Of a DNA stretch of 12,345 nucleotides, positions 1-8,740 are shown one piece after another. The stretch lies in NCBI GenBank assembly GCA_019308705.1, contig JAFDHW010000027.1, forward strand, positions 1-12,345, written 5' to 3'. The position numbers and the translations under genes are program-made. Each line of letters starts with the position of its first letter. Position 1 is the first letter of the stretch. This DNA is from Deltaproteobacteria bacterium. GTDB lineage: Bacteria; Desulfobacterota; Desulfobacteria; Desulfobacterales; Desulfatibacillaceae. The notes below the pieces were generated by a model. The model did no database searches. It was given only the letters and a program-made list of their open reading frames with translations, and was not told the origin of the DNA.

Positions 1-2856
<2,856 letters not shown>

Positions 2857-2949
2857 GGTCCTCTCCAGCTTGATCGGGGTTGGTCGGATGATTTCCTTTG
2901 CCGGAAACGGTTCTTTTTTTCTTTTTTTCGCTTATGAAAAAAGAAGAAT

Positions 2950-2973
2950 AAAAAAGGGCCGTCCATCTGGACG
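2950..2973 (-). terminator. Hairpin with U-tract in the dnaN leader (attenuator or terminator candidate)
   Basis: Read on the minus strand, a perfect inverted repeat CGTCCA, GA, TGGACG (2973-2960; realistically a 5-bp stem with a 4-base loop) is followed by GCCC and then six T residues (2955-2950). It sits about 95 bases upstream of the dnaN start, downstream of the most AT-rich tract. If dnaN is transcribed from that tract, the structure would lie in its 5' leader and could attenuate transcription. It could instead stop leftover read-through from the DUF4301 gene. The stem is short and the U-run does not follow it directly, so termination efficiency is uncertain. Confidence 0.35.
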
Positions 2974-3127
2974 AAAAAAAAGAAACAAACTGATATTATT
3001 AATAAATAATACAGTTCTTCCTTGTTTGCAACCTTTCTATGGGCTGTTTAAAACGTTCGGGTTATTGACCAGTGGATCCCGCTGGTTCAAAACCCCGGGT
3101 TTTTTCATCACCTGGCGAACATTCTTT

Positions 3128-3148
3128 AAAAAGGGTTGTGAACACCCC
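3128..3148 (-). terminator. Rho-independent terminator candidate after the DUF4301 gene
   Basis: On the minus strand GGGGTG (3148-3143), loop TTCA, CAACCC (3138-3133) form a 6-bp stem with one G-A mismatch, followed directly by TTTTT (3132-3128). It begins six bases after the stop codon of the DUF4301 gene, the expected place for an intrinsic terminator. The mismatch makes it of moderate strength. It would separate that gene from dnaN-gyrB. Confidence 0.45.
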
Positions 3149-3153
3149 GGGTT

Positions 3154-4713
3154 TCATACCCTGTGGGAGGGATTCAAAAGGTCGTTCACCGTTTTCACCG
3201 GGTTGAACGCCGCCTTGGGCACCTCCACGAAGATGGTGTTCCACCCGGACATGGACCCGTTCCACAAGCCGGGAAGTTCCAGGGCTTTCAAATCCCTTCC
3301 CTGGTAGGACTTTCTGGAAATGAAAACGGCCTCCGGGTCTACGAACCGGGAAAGGTCGTACTTGCCTCCTCCGGGGGTGGATGTAGAACAGACGAGGTCC
3401 ACGGGGTTGAAGTGGGTGGAGGAGGCGAAAACGTCCTTCTGCTCCGAAGAATCCGGGTTCACCTGGGCGCTTTCCACGATTTGGAGTGATAAGGAGCCGT
3501 CAGCCTCTTGCACCCAGAAGGGAGCGCCGCCGGGGTCCCCCTCGTTTTTCACCATACCGCACACCCGCAAGGGCCGGTCCAGGCGGTCTACGAGAAACAA
3601 GGAGAGTTCCTTCACGCCTTTTGGCGCCATTTTCCGGGAAACCCCCAGCCAAGTGGAGGCAAAGGAAAGGGCCTGCCTGGCGGCGTTTTCGTCGGAGCCG
3701 TCCAGAAGTTCCAGCATGCGGAACGCCTCCTGGCGGACCGTCCACAGCAAACCTGCCAGGGCCTTTTTCCACAGCACCCGCTCGGGCTTGTCCCGGTCGC
3801 AGACCACGTTGTCGATGTTGTTGATGAAGATTACGGATGCCCGTATGGCGTCTAAGTTCCGCAAAAGAGCCCCGTGGCCGCCGGGGCGGAACACGAGGTT
3901 GCCGTCTTCGGTGCGGAAGGGCCTGTTTTCCAGGTCCACGGCGATGGTGTCCGTGGCCGGGTCCTGGGTGGAAAATCCTACTTCCTGCCGTGCGGAAAAC
4001 CTCCGCTCGTAATCCGGCCCAACGCGCTTGATCAGCTCGGCAAACGCCTTTTTGTGCTCCGCGCCCACGGTAAAGTGGGTGCGGCCGCAGCCCCGGGAAT
4101 TCCTGGCGTAGGCCGCGGCCTCCACCAGGTGCTCCTCCACCGGGGTGCGGGGGTTGGCTCCGTACAGGTGGAAAGGGATGAGCCCCTTGGGCAAAGAAGC
4201 GTACCCCAAGCCCCGGTCCGTGAGCAGGATGTCCAGAAGAGTGCCGTACGCCCCGCCGGTGAGTACTTTTTCCGGGGACAGGCCCTCCTTTTCCAGGGCC
4301 GCGGCCAGGTCGGGCCAGAAGGCGAATTCCTTGACGTGCTCCAGGAAAAAAGCCGTGCCCGCCGCGTTTTCGCTTTCCTTGGCCTTCCTGCGAAGGCCCG
4401 AAAGCCCCAGGGAATCCACCCTGTCCCGCATGGACAGAAGCGCTTTGAACATACGGGTGGCCGCCCCGGATGCGGGGACGAACTTCATCGGTTCCGCTCC
4501 CCAAGAGACCGCCTGGTCAAAGGTGCGGGAAAATTCCCGGGCCTCGGCTTCCCCCAGCCGACGAATGCCGTCCCCGGTGGTGCAGGGCCTCACCAACCGA
4601 AGGTACCGGGGGCCTTTCTTGAAGATGGAAAGCTGGCGTTCCACTTCCTCCAACGTCAGCCCGTGGGCGGTTATCTGCTTTTTGTCCTTCTCGGAAAAGC
4701 CCTCTTTTAGCAT
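3154..4713 (-). CDS. DUF4301 family protein, nucleotidyltransferase-like motifs
   Basis: The 519-residue cytosolic-looking protein matches what I know of DUF4301 (about 500 residues, function unknown). It has the N-terminal FSEKDKKQITAHG segment, then KFVPASGAATRMFK at 77-90, PKGLIPFHLY at 175-184, HFTVGAEHKKAF at 213-224, GGHGALLRNL at 278-287 and FINNIDN at 296-302. The order of a glycine-rich ATRM loop, a PKG segment and a G-H-G-x-L segment resembles UDP-sugar pyrophosphorylases. A sugar-nucleotide or other nucleotidyltransferase role is therefore my inference; no reaction is established. No signal peptide or membrane segment is seen. The ATG at 4711-4713 is the first possible start, because an in-frame stop lies just upstream; its ribosome binding site is weak. 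It is transcribed alone, divergently from the glycosylglycerate genes, with a terminator candidate after it. Confidence 0.85.
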   Translation of the reverse strand: MLKEGFSEKDKKQITAHGLTLEEVERQLSIFKKGPRYLRLVRPCTTGDGIRRLGEAEAREFSRTFDQAVSWGAEPMKFVPASGAATRMFKALLSMRDRVDSLGLSGLRRKAKESENAAGTAFFLEHVKEFAFWPDLAAALEKEGLSPEKVLTGGAYGTLLDILLTDRGLGYASLPKGLIPFHLYGANPRTPVEEHLVEAAAYARNSRGCGRTHFTVGAEHKKAFAELIKRVGPDYERRFSARQEVGFSTQDPATDTIAVDLENRPFRTEDGNLVFRPGGHGALLRNLDAIRASVIFINNIDNVVCDRDKPERVLWKKALAGLLWTVRQEAFRMLELLDGSDENAARQALSFASTWLGVSRKMAPKGVKELSLFLVDRLDRPLRVCGMVKNEGDPGGAPFWVQEADGSLSLQIVESAQVNPDSSEQKDVFASSTHFNPVDLVCSTSTPGGGKYDLSRFVDPEAVFISRKSYQGRDLKALELPGLWNGSMSGWNTIFVEVPKAAFNPVKTVNDLLNPSHRV

Positions 4714-4774
4714 GTTTTCACGCAGTTTCCATGCGTTGCGGCTGGTACCGTCAAGCAGGTCCTAAAAATGATGC

Positions 4775-4783
4775 ATGATAGCA
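4775..4783 (-). promoter_or_regulatory. Extended -10 promoter candidate for the DUF4301 gene
   Basis: On the minus strand TGC TATCAT (4783-4775) matches the extended -10 pattern TGnTATAAT at all but one base of the hexamer. It lies about 60 bases upstream of the DUF4301 start. The -35 position 17 bases further up (TGGAGG) is poor, as is common with extended -10 promoters. This is motif reading only. Confidence 0.35.
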
Positions 4784-4907
4784 CATTTCGCTGGTTTCCT
4801 CCACGGAAATCCTTTTTTTACCCTGCGCCGAATCGTTTTTGGCGGCGCGCCCAAGAAGCGGGCCATGGCGGGCATTTCCAGCCGTTCCCGCGGATGGACA
4901 TCCCTGG

Positions 4908-4936
4908 TTGGCCGGCCTGCTTTTTTTAGGTATACT
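4908..4936 (+). promoter_or_regulatory. Sigma70-type promoter for the five-gene plus-strand run
   Basis: TTGGCC (4908-4913, 4 of 6 to TTGACA), a 17-base spacer ending in a T-run, then TATACT (4931-4936, 5 of 6 to TATAAT). Transcription should begin near 4943, about 30 bases before the GTG start at 4976. This placement also argues against any translation start upstream of it, including the ATG at 4775. Confidence 0.6.
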
Positions 4937-4963
4937 ATCAGGTCAATGTCGCCTTTTTGCCGC

Positions 4964-4970
4964 GAGGAGG
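4964..4970 (+). promoter_or_regulatory. Ribosome binding site that fixes the glycosyltransferase start
   Basis: GAGGAGG lies five bases before the GTG at 4976-4978. It is the only strong Shine-Dalgarno sequence in the region and lies downstream of the predicted promoter, so it decides in favour of the GTG start over the longer frame from 4775. Confidence 0.75.
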
Positions 4971-4975
4971 CTTTC

Positions 4976-6340
4976 GTGGAACACCCCCCCTATCCCCAAC
5001 AGGTTTCCACTTTCCGCATCCTGGGCCGGCAGGATAGAAACAAGCTCAAGACCCAGTTGCGCTACCACGCCAAGCACAAGCGCACGGTGGTCATCATCCC
5101 CTGCCTGGCCACCGAGTTCATGGCCCCGGAAAACCGGCCCACCTTTGAGAACCTTTTGAGAAATCTCCGCCATGTGGCTTACCTGTACAAGACCGTGTTC
5201 GGCCTAGACGGCGCGGCGGAGGCCGAGGCCCGGGAACTGGCGGCGCTCATCAAAAAGCACGAGATCAAAAACGCCGTGATCCAGTGGAATCAAGGACCCC
5301 ATTTCTCGGCCGTCTACCAGAAGCTGGAGGAATCCGGGTTCGTGTTTTCCGAGGAAGGCAAGGGCAAGAACATGTTCATGGGCTTTGGCGTCGCCATGGC
5401 CCTGGGCGCCAGGGTGGTGGGGCTTCTGGACGCGGACATACGAAACTTCGACCGCGTGCAGCTGGACCGCCTCCTCTATCCCGTGGTGTGCCTGGACTAC
5501 GACTTTTCCAAAGCCTACTACGAGCGGGTGACCAACCGCCAGCTCTACGGCCGGGTAAAACGCCTCCTGCTGATCCCGCTTTTGCTCTCCTTGAAACGCC
5601 GGTTCTACGAAACCCAGGATCAGAAGATGCTGGGCCTGGTGGATTTTTTGCTCCAGTTCCAGTACCCGCTCTCCGGCGAGGTGGCCTTCAACGTGGACCT
5701 TCTGCGGGACATGCGGTTCGCCACCAACTGGGGGGTGGAGATATTCACCTTGATCGAGGTCTACAGGAAGGCCGCCAACGTGGCCCAGGTGCAGTTCACC
5801 GAAGAGACGTTCGACCACAAGCACCAAGTGATCTCTGAAAAGGACGAAACCAAGGGATTGAACCGCATGGCCGTGGATATCGTGGCCACCCTCATGAACG
5901 CCCTGGTGCGGGAGGAGGGCCTGGAGATCGCCCCGGGGTTCTTTCGGGACCTTTCCATCACGTACCGCGCCGTGGCCGAGCAACAGATCAAGCACTACTC
6001 CGAAGAGACCCGGTTCAACAGCCTGCTGTATGACCGGGACGAAGAGGAGCGGCTGGTGAAGAACGTGTTTATCAACTCCATTCTCTCCGCCGGGGAAAAA
6101 CTCACCTCCCAGAGGCGGCTCGCGGAGAACTTCTTAAGGGCGGTGCACTCCTACCCGGAGTTTAAGCCCTACGTGGAGTCCGGCCTGGCCGACGCCATCC
6201 TGGCCGTGGAGCACAAGCTGGACCGGGGCATCTTCGAGATCCCCCAGACCGTGTCCTGGGAGCGGATAAACAACAAGCTGCCCTACATCTACACGGACCT
6301 TCTGGAGGCGGTGAAAAAATCGGAGGACCTGTTTGCCTGA
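4976..6340 (+). CDS. GT-A glycosyltransferase related to glucosyl-3-phosphoglycerate synthase
   Basis: Likely transfers a sugar from an NDP-sugar to 3-phosphoglycerate, the first step to a glycosylglycerate compatible solute, in the cytoplasm. The 454-residue product shows a first beta-strand VVIIPCLATEF (38-48), EGKGKNMF (127-134), a metal-binding DAD (152-154) in LLDADIRNFDR, a PLSGEVAFNV block (231-240), NWGVEIFTLIE (251-261) and FDHKHQ (279-284). This order matches GpgS-type (GT81) enzymes. Two oddities: the usual PALNEE start of the nucleotide-binding fold is replaced, and about 170 mostly helical residues follow the catalytic core, where GpgS is only about 320 residues long. The GTG start is chosen for the promoter at 4908-4936 and GAGGAGG at 4964-4970; the extra 67 codons up to 4775 look like leader DNA. 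It overlaps the phosphatase gene by eight bases. The sugar could be glucose or mannose. Confidence 0.8.
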   Translation: MEHPPYPQQVSTFRILGRQDRNKLKTQLRYHAKHKRTVVIIPCLATEFMAPENRPTFENLLRNLRHVAYLYKTVFGLDGAAEAEARELAALIKKHEIKNAVIQWNQGPHFSAVYQKLEESGFVFSEEGKGKNMFMGFGVAMALGARVVGLLDADIRNFDRVQLDRLLYPVVCLDYDFSKAYYERVTNRQLYGRVKRLLLIPLLLSLKRRFYETQDQKMLGLVDFLLQFQYPLSGEVAFNVDLLRDMRFATNWGVEIFTLIEVYRKAANVAQVQFTEETFDHKHQVISEKDETKGLNRMAVDIVATLMNALVREEGLEIAPGFFRDLSITYRAVAEQQIKHYSEETRFNSLLYDRDEEERLVKNVFINSILSAGEKLTSQRRLAENFLRAVHSYPEFKPYVESGLADAILAVEHKLDRGIFEIPQTVSWERINNKLPYIYTDLLEAVKKSEDLFA

Positions 6341-7166
6341 CCCCCGCTCTTCGCATGCCCTGGTGTTCACGGACCTGGACGGCACGCTGCTGGACAAGGA
6401 AACTTACTCCTGGGACAAGGCGGCGCCTGCTCTTTCCGCGTGCCGGGATGCCCGAGTCCCCGTGGTCATGGTCTCCTCCAAGACCCGGGCGGAAATGGTG
6501 GTCTTGGCCCGGGACCTGGGCCTTTCCCTCTATCCCTTTGTGGCGGAAAACGGCGGAGCGGTTTTTTTTCCCGAACGCGGCCCCTTGCCCGTGCCGCCGG
6601 ACGCCAGGCCCGCGGGGGACGGGTGGCACGCCTGGGAGCTGGGCGCGCCCTACCCGGACCTGGTGGCCGCCCTGCGGGAGATCCGGGACGCGCTTTCCCT
6701 TTCCGTGGAGGGGTTTTCCGACCTTTCCCCGGTCCAGATCGCCAGGCGCACCGGGCTTTCCGAAGAAGAAGCGGCCCTGGCGGCCAGGCGGGAGTACGAC
6801 GAGCCCTTTTTCGCGGAGGAGGGCCAGGCCCGCAGGCTGGCCCAGGCCGCCGAAAAGAAGGGGCTTTTCGTCACCCTTGGCGGCCGGGCCCACCACCTGC
6901 ACGGAAACACAGACAAGGGCCGGGCCGTGGCCAGGCTGGCGGCGCTTTTCCGCCGGGCCAACCCCGGCGTGGTGAGCATGGGCCTGGGAGACGGGCCAAA
7001 CGACGTGTCCATGCTCCGCGAGGTGAGGGTTCCCGTGTGGCTGGGGCCCAAAGACCTGGCTCCGGACATCCCCCGGCTGGTCCTGCCCCCGCCCGCGGGC
7101 CCGGAGGGGTGGAACCTTGCGGTATCCTCCTTTTTGAGGCAAACTGTCGCCCGGTCTTTTGGTTGA
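6333..7166 (+). CDS. Mannosyl- (or glucosyl-) 3-phosphoglycerate phosphatase, HAD-IIB
   Basis: Removes the phosphate from the glycosyl-3-phosphoglycerate made by the preceding gene, giving mannosylglycerate or glucosylglycerate. The 277-residue protein has all HAD motifs: D14 and D16 in FTDLDGTLLD, the family-typical SSKTR at 48-52, YPFVAENGGAVFF at 67-79, HLHGNTDKG at 188-196 with K195, and GLGDGPNDVSML at 217-228 with D220 and D224. The SSKTRAE and AENGG pattern is characteristic of the MPGP subfamily rather than of general Cof-type phosphatases. The start is a TTG at 6333 with GGAGG at 6322-6326, six bases upstream. It lies inside the end of the glycosyltransferase gene, so the two are almost surely translated together. 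Substrate choice between mannosyl and glucosyl forms cannot be read from the sequence. Confidence 0.88.
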   Translation: MPDPRSSHALVFTDLDGTLLDKETYSWDKAAPALSACRDARVPVVMVSSKTRAEMVVLARDLGLSLYPFVAENGGAVFFPERGPLPVPPDARPAGDGWHAWELGAPYPDLVAALREIRDALSLSVEGFSDLSPVQIARRTGLSEEEAALAARREYDEPFFAEEGQARRLAQAAEKKGLFVTLGGRAHHLHGNTDKGRAVARLAALFRRANPGVVSMGLGDGPNDVSMLREVRVPVWLGPKDLAPDIPRLVLPPPAGPEGWNLAVSSFLRQTVARSFG

Positions 7167-7173
7167 ATCAACC
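7161..7173. repeat. Perfect short inverted repeat between phosphatase and dapA-type gene
   Basis: GGTTGA, A, TCAACC forms a perfect 6-bp dyad that includes the phosphatase stop codon. No U-run follows, so it is not a normal intrinsic terminator. It could be an operator-like dyad or chance. Confidence 0.3.
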
Positions 7174-7201
7174 GGCTTGAATACATCCATGGAGCGCGAC
7201 G

Positions 7202-8239
7202 ATGCTAAACGGTTGCATGACCGCGCTGGTCACCCCTTTCGAGAACGGGAGCTTGGACCTGCGCGGCCTCGATGAATTGTTGGAGTTCCAGATCTCCTCG
7301 GGCGTGTCCGGCGTGCTGGCCGTGGGGACCACGGGCGAATCCCCCACTCTGACCTGGGAAGAACACAACCTGGTCATCAAGCGGGCGGCTGAGCGGGCCC
7401 GCGGCCGCACCCTGTGCGTGGCCGGGACGGGCAGCAACAATACCGCCGAAACCCTGGAGGGCACCCGCGAGGCCGTGGAGCACGGGGCCGGAGCCGTGCT
7501 CCTGGTGGACCCCTACTACAACGGCCCCTCCTCCCTGGAGATCCGCCGGGAGTACGTGGAGCCCGTGGCCCGGGCGTTTCCCGGGATGGAGGTGATCCCC
7601 TACGTCATCCCCGGCCGCACCGGGGCCAAGCTCTTGCCCCAGGACCTGGCCGTCCTGGCCCGGGACTTTAAGAACGTCACCGCGGTGAAGGAGGCCACCG
7701 GAGACCTGGACAACATGCGGGAAACCCGCAGGCTGTGCGGGGACGGGTTTTCCATCCTCTCCGGCGACGACGCGCTGACCGTGACCATGATGGCCGACCC
7801 GGACATCCGGGCTGCGGGGGTCATCTCCGTGATGAGCAACATCGCCCCCCAGGCGATGGCAAAGATGGTTTTCGCCGCGGCCGAGGGCGACATGGACACG
7901 GCCCGAGCCATGGAGAGCGCCCTTGCCCCCCTGTTCTCCCTGGTCACGGTCACCACGGAGGAAGACAGCCCGTTCGGCAAGGTCTCCTGCCGGGCCAGGA
8001 ACCCCCTGCCCGTGAAGACGCTCATGGCCATTCTGGGCATGCCCGGAGGCCCCTGCCGCCGGCCGCTGGGAAAAATGACCGCCGCCGGCGTGGACAGGGT
8101 CCTTGCGGCGGCGCGCCAAGTGTGGGAAAATAATCCGGAAATCCTCCAGCCGGCCGCGGACCACTTCGGCCTGGACATCCAAAACCGCTTGTACGACCCA
8201 GCGGTGCTGGAGGGACTCTCCTATCCATCCTATGCATAG
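7202..8239 (+). CDS. dapA: 4-hydroxy-tetrahydrodipicolinate synthase (DapA family), C-terminally extended
   Basis: Condenses pyruvate with aspartate semialdehyde in the diaminopimelate/lysine pathway, using a Schiff-base lysine in a TIM barrel. Visible residues are T43 and T44 in VGTTGES, Y105/Y106 in DPYYN, Y134 in PYVIPGRTG, R139 (the arginine that marks DapA among related aldolases) and K163 in AVKEATGD, plus LSGDD at 187-190 and NPLPVKTLM at 267-275. At 345 residues it is about 50 longer than the usual 292. The extra length is mainly a C-terminal tail after about residue 305, ending GLSYPSYA. GGAG at 7191-7194 supports the ATG at 7202. It lies 35 bases after the phosphatase gene and is probably in the same transcript. 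A related aldolase activity on another substrate is possible, but the conserved arginine favours DapA. Confidence 0.85.
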   Translation: MLNGCMTALVTPFENGSLDLRGLDELLEFQISSGVSGVLAVGTTGESPTLTWEEHNLVIKRAAERARGRTLCVAGTGSNNTAETLEGTREAVEHGAGAVLLVDPYYNGPSSLEIRREYVEPVARAFPGMEVIPYVIPGRTGAKLLPQDLAVLARDFKNVTAVKEATGDLDNMRETRRLCGDGFSILSGDDALTVTMMADPDIRAAGVISVMSNIAPQAMAKMVFAAAEGDMDTARAMESALAPLFSLVTVTTEEDSPFGKVSCRARNPLPVKTLMAILGMPGGPCRRPLGKMTAAGVDRVLAAARQVWENNPEILQPAADHFGLDIQNRLYDPAVLEGLSYPSYA

Positions 8240-8293
8240 ACATTCCTTGAGCGGGCCGCCCGGGGAGGAAGCGGCCCCGGTATCGGAGGGAGC

Positions 8294-8740
8294 ATGAGAA
8301 AACTCGCTTGGCTTCTTCCCCTGGTGCTTCTGTTGGCGGGATGCGGGCCATCCATCCACGTTTCCATGGACCAGCTGCCCAAGGACAAGCCCGCCTACGG
8401 CTACACCCGGGACGGGGAGTTCTTCATCCACCGGGCCCTTCTGGGCAACCCGGACGGCGAGGACGTGGTCTTTGTCGCGGAATTCACGTCCTGGATGGCG
8501 CGGGACGCGCACAAGAAGGGGGACTGGTACGTGTACCGGACCGAGGACGACATGGACAAGAAGCGGTTTGGCGCCTTCGACAGGATGAAGGTCCACTACT
8601 TCTTCGTGGTGGGCGACGCCCATGTGCCCCACCACCTGTTGAAGGACAGCCCGGAGCTGGTGCCGGACTGCGACCTGGGAGGTTACGCCAAGGTGGGCAC
8701 CACCTTCTGTACCTACCCCGTCAAAGAGGCGCCGTTCTGA
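8294..8740 (+). CDS. Lipoprotein of unknown function, first of a paralogous pair
   Basis: A 148-residue predicted lipoprotein. The N-terminus is a short basic start (MRKLAW), a hydrophobic stretch of leucines and valines and a lipobox LAGC with C17 as the lipidated residue. Glycine follows the cysteine, so no Asp retention signal for the inner membrane is seen. The mature part has LPKDKPAYGYTRDGEFFIH, a TSWMARDAHKKGDWYVY block and two further cysteines (in PDCDL and TFCTY) that could form a disulphide. I do not recognise the family. The blocks recur in the next gene, so the two are tandem paralogues. GGAGGG at 8285-8290 precedes the ATG. The 54-base gap after the dapA-type gene holds a GC-rich 7-bp inverted repeat (8253-8259 and 8271-8277) but no U-run, so the gene is likely in the same operon. 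Confidence 0.85.
   Translation: MRKLAWLLPLVLLLAGCGPSIHVSMDQLPKDKPAYGYTRDGEFFIHRALLGNPDGEDVVFVAEFTSWMARDAHKKGDWYVYRTEDDMDKKRFGAFDRMKVHYFFVVGDAHVPHHLLKDSPELVPDCDLGGYAKVGTTFCTYPVKEAPF

Larger units (their letters stand above)
2857..3153. other. AT-rich intergenic region upstream of dnaN; possible promoter or origin region
   Basis: This 297-base gap contains no credible gene. Its central part (about 2910-3060) is far richer in A/T than anything else in the window. It has runs of seven or eight T or A at about 2913-2928 and 2974-2981 and a TATTATTAATAAATAATA tract at about 2994-3011. On the minus strand a weak promoter candidate can be drawn (TTGCAA at 3031-3026 and TATTAT at 3011-3006), but the spacer is only 14 bases, so it is doubtful. 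An imperfect inverted repeat lies at 3065-3072 (TTGACCAG) and 3082-3090 (CTGGTTCAA). An AT-rich island beside dnaN-gyrB could be part of a replication origin. However, I find no sequence closer than 7 of 9 to the DnaA box TTWTNCACA, a level expected by chance. Confidence 0.5.

Noticed and set aside
3062..3146. DnaA boxes
   Set aside because: The best matches to TTWTNCACA are 7 of 9, expected by chance in a gap of this size, so none is listed as a feature.
8253..8277. GC-rich inverted repeat before the first lipoprotein gene as a terminator
   Set aside because: GGGCCGC/GCGGCCC pairs, but no U-run follows and the ribosome binding site comes immediately after; at most a weak leader structure.
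7205..8635. Long minus-strand open frame (476 codons)
   Set aside because: It lies antisense across the dapA-type gene and the first lipoprotein gene; His/Gly/Val-rich composition typical of a reverse-frame shadow.
8308..8739. N-terminal extension of the second lipoprotein frame
   Set aside because: It overlaps the whole first lipoprotein in another frame; the ATG at 8740 begins a proper lipoprotein signal sequence.
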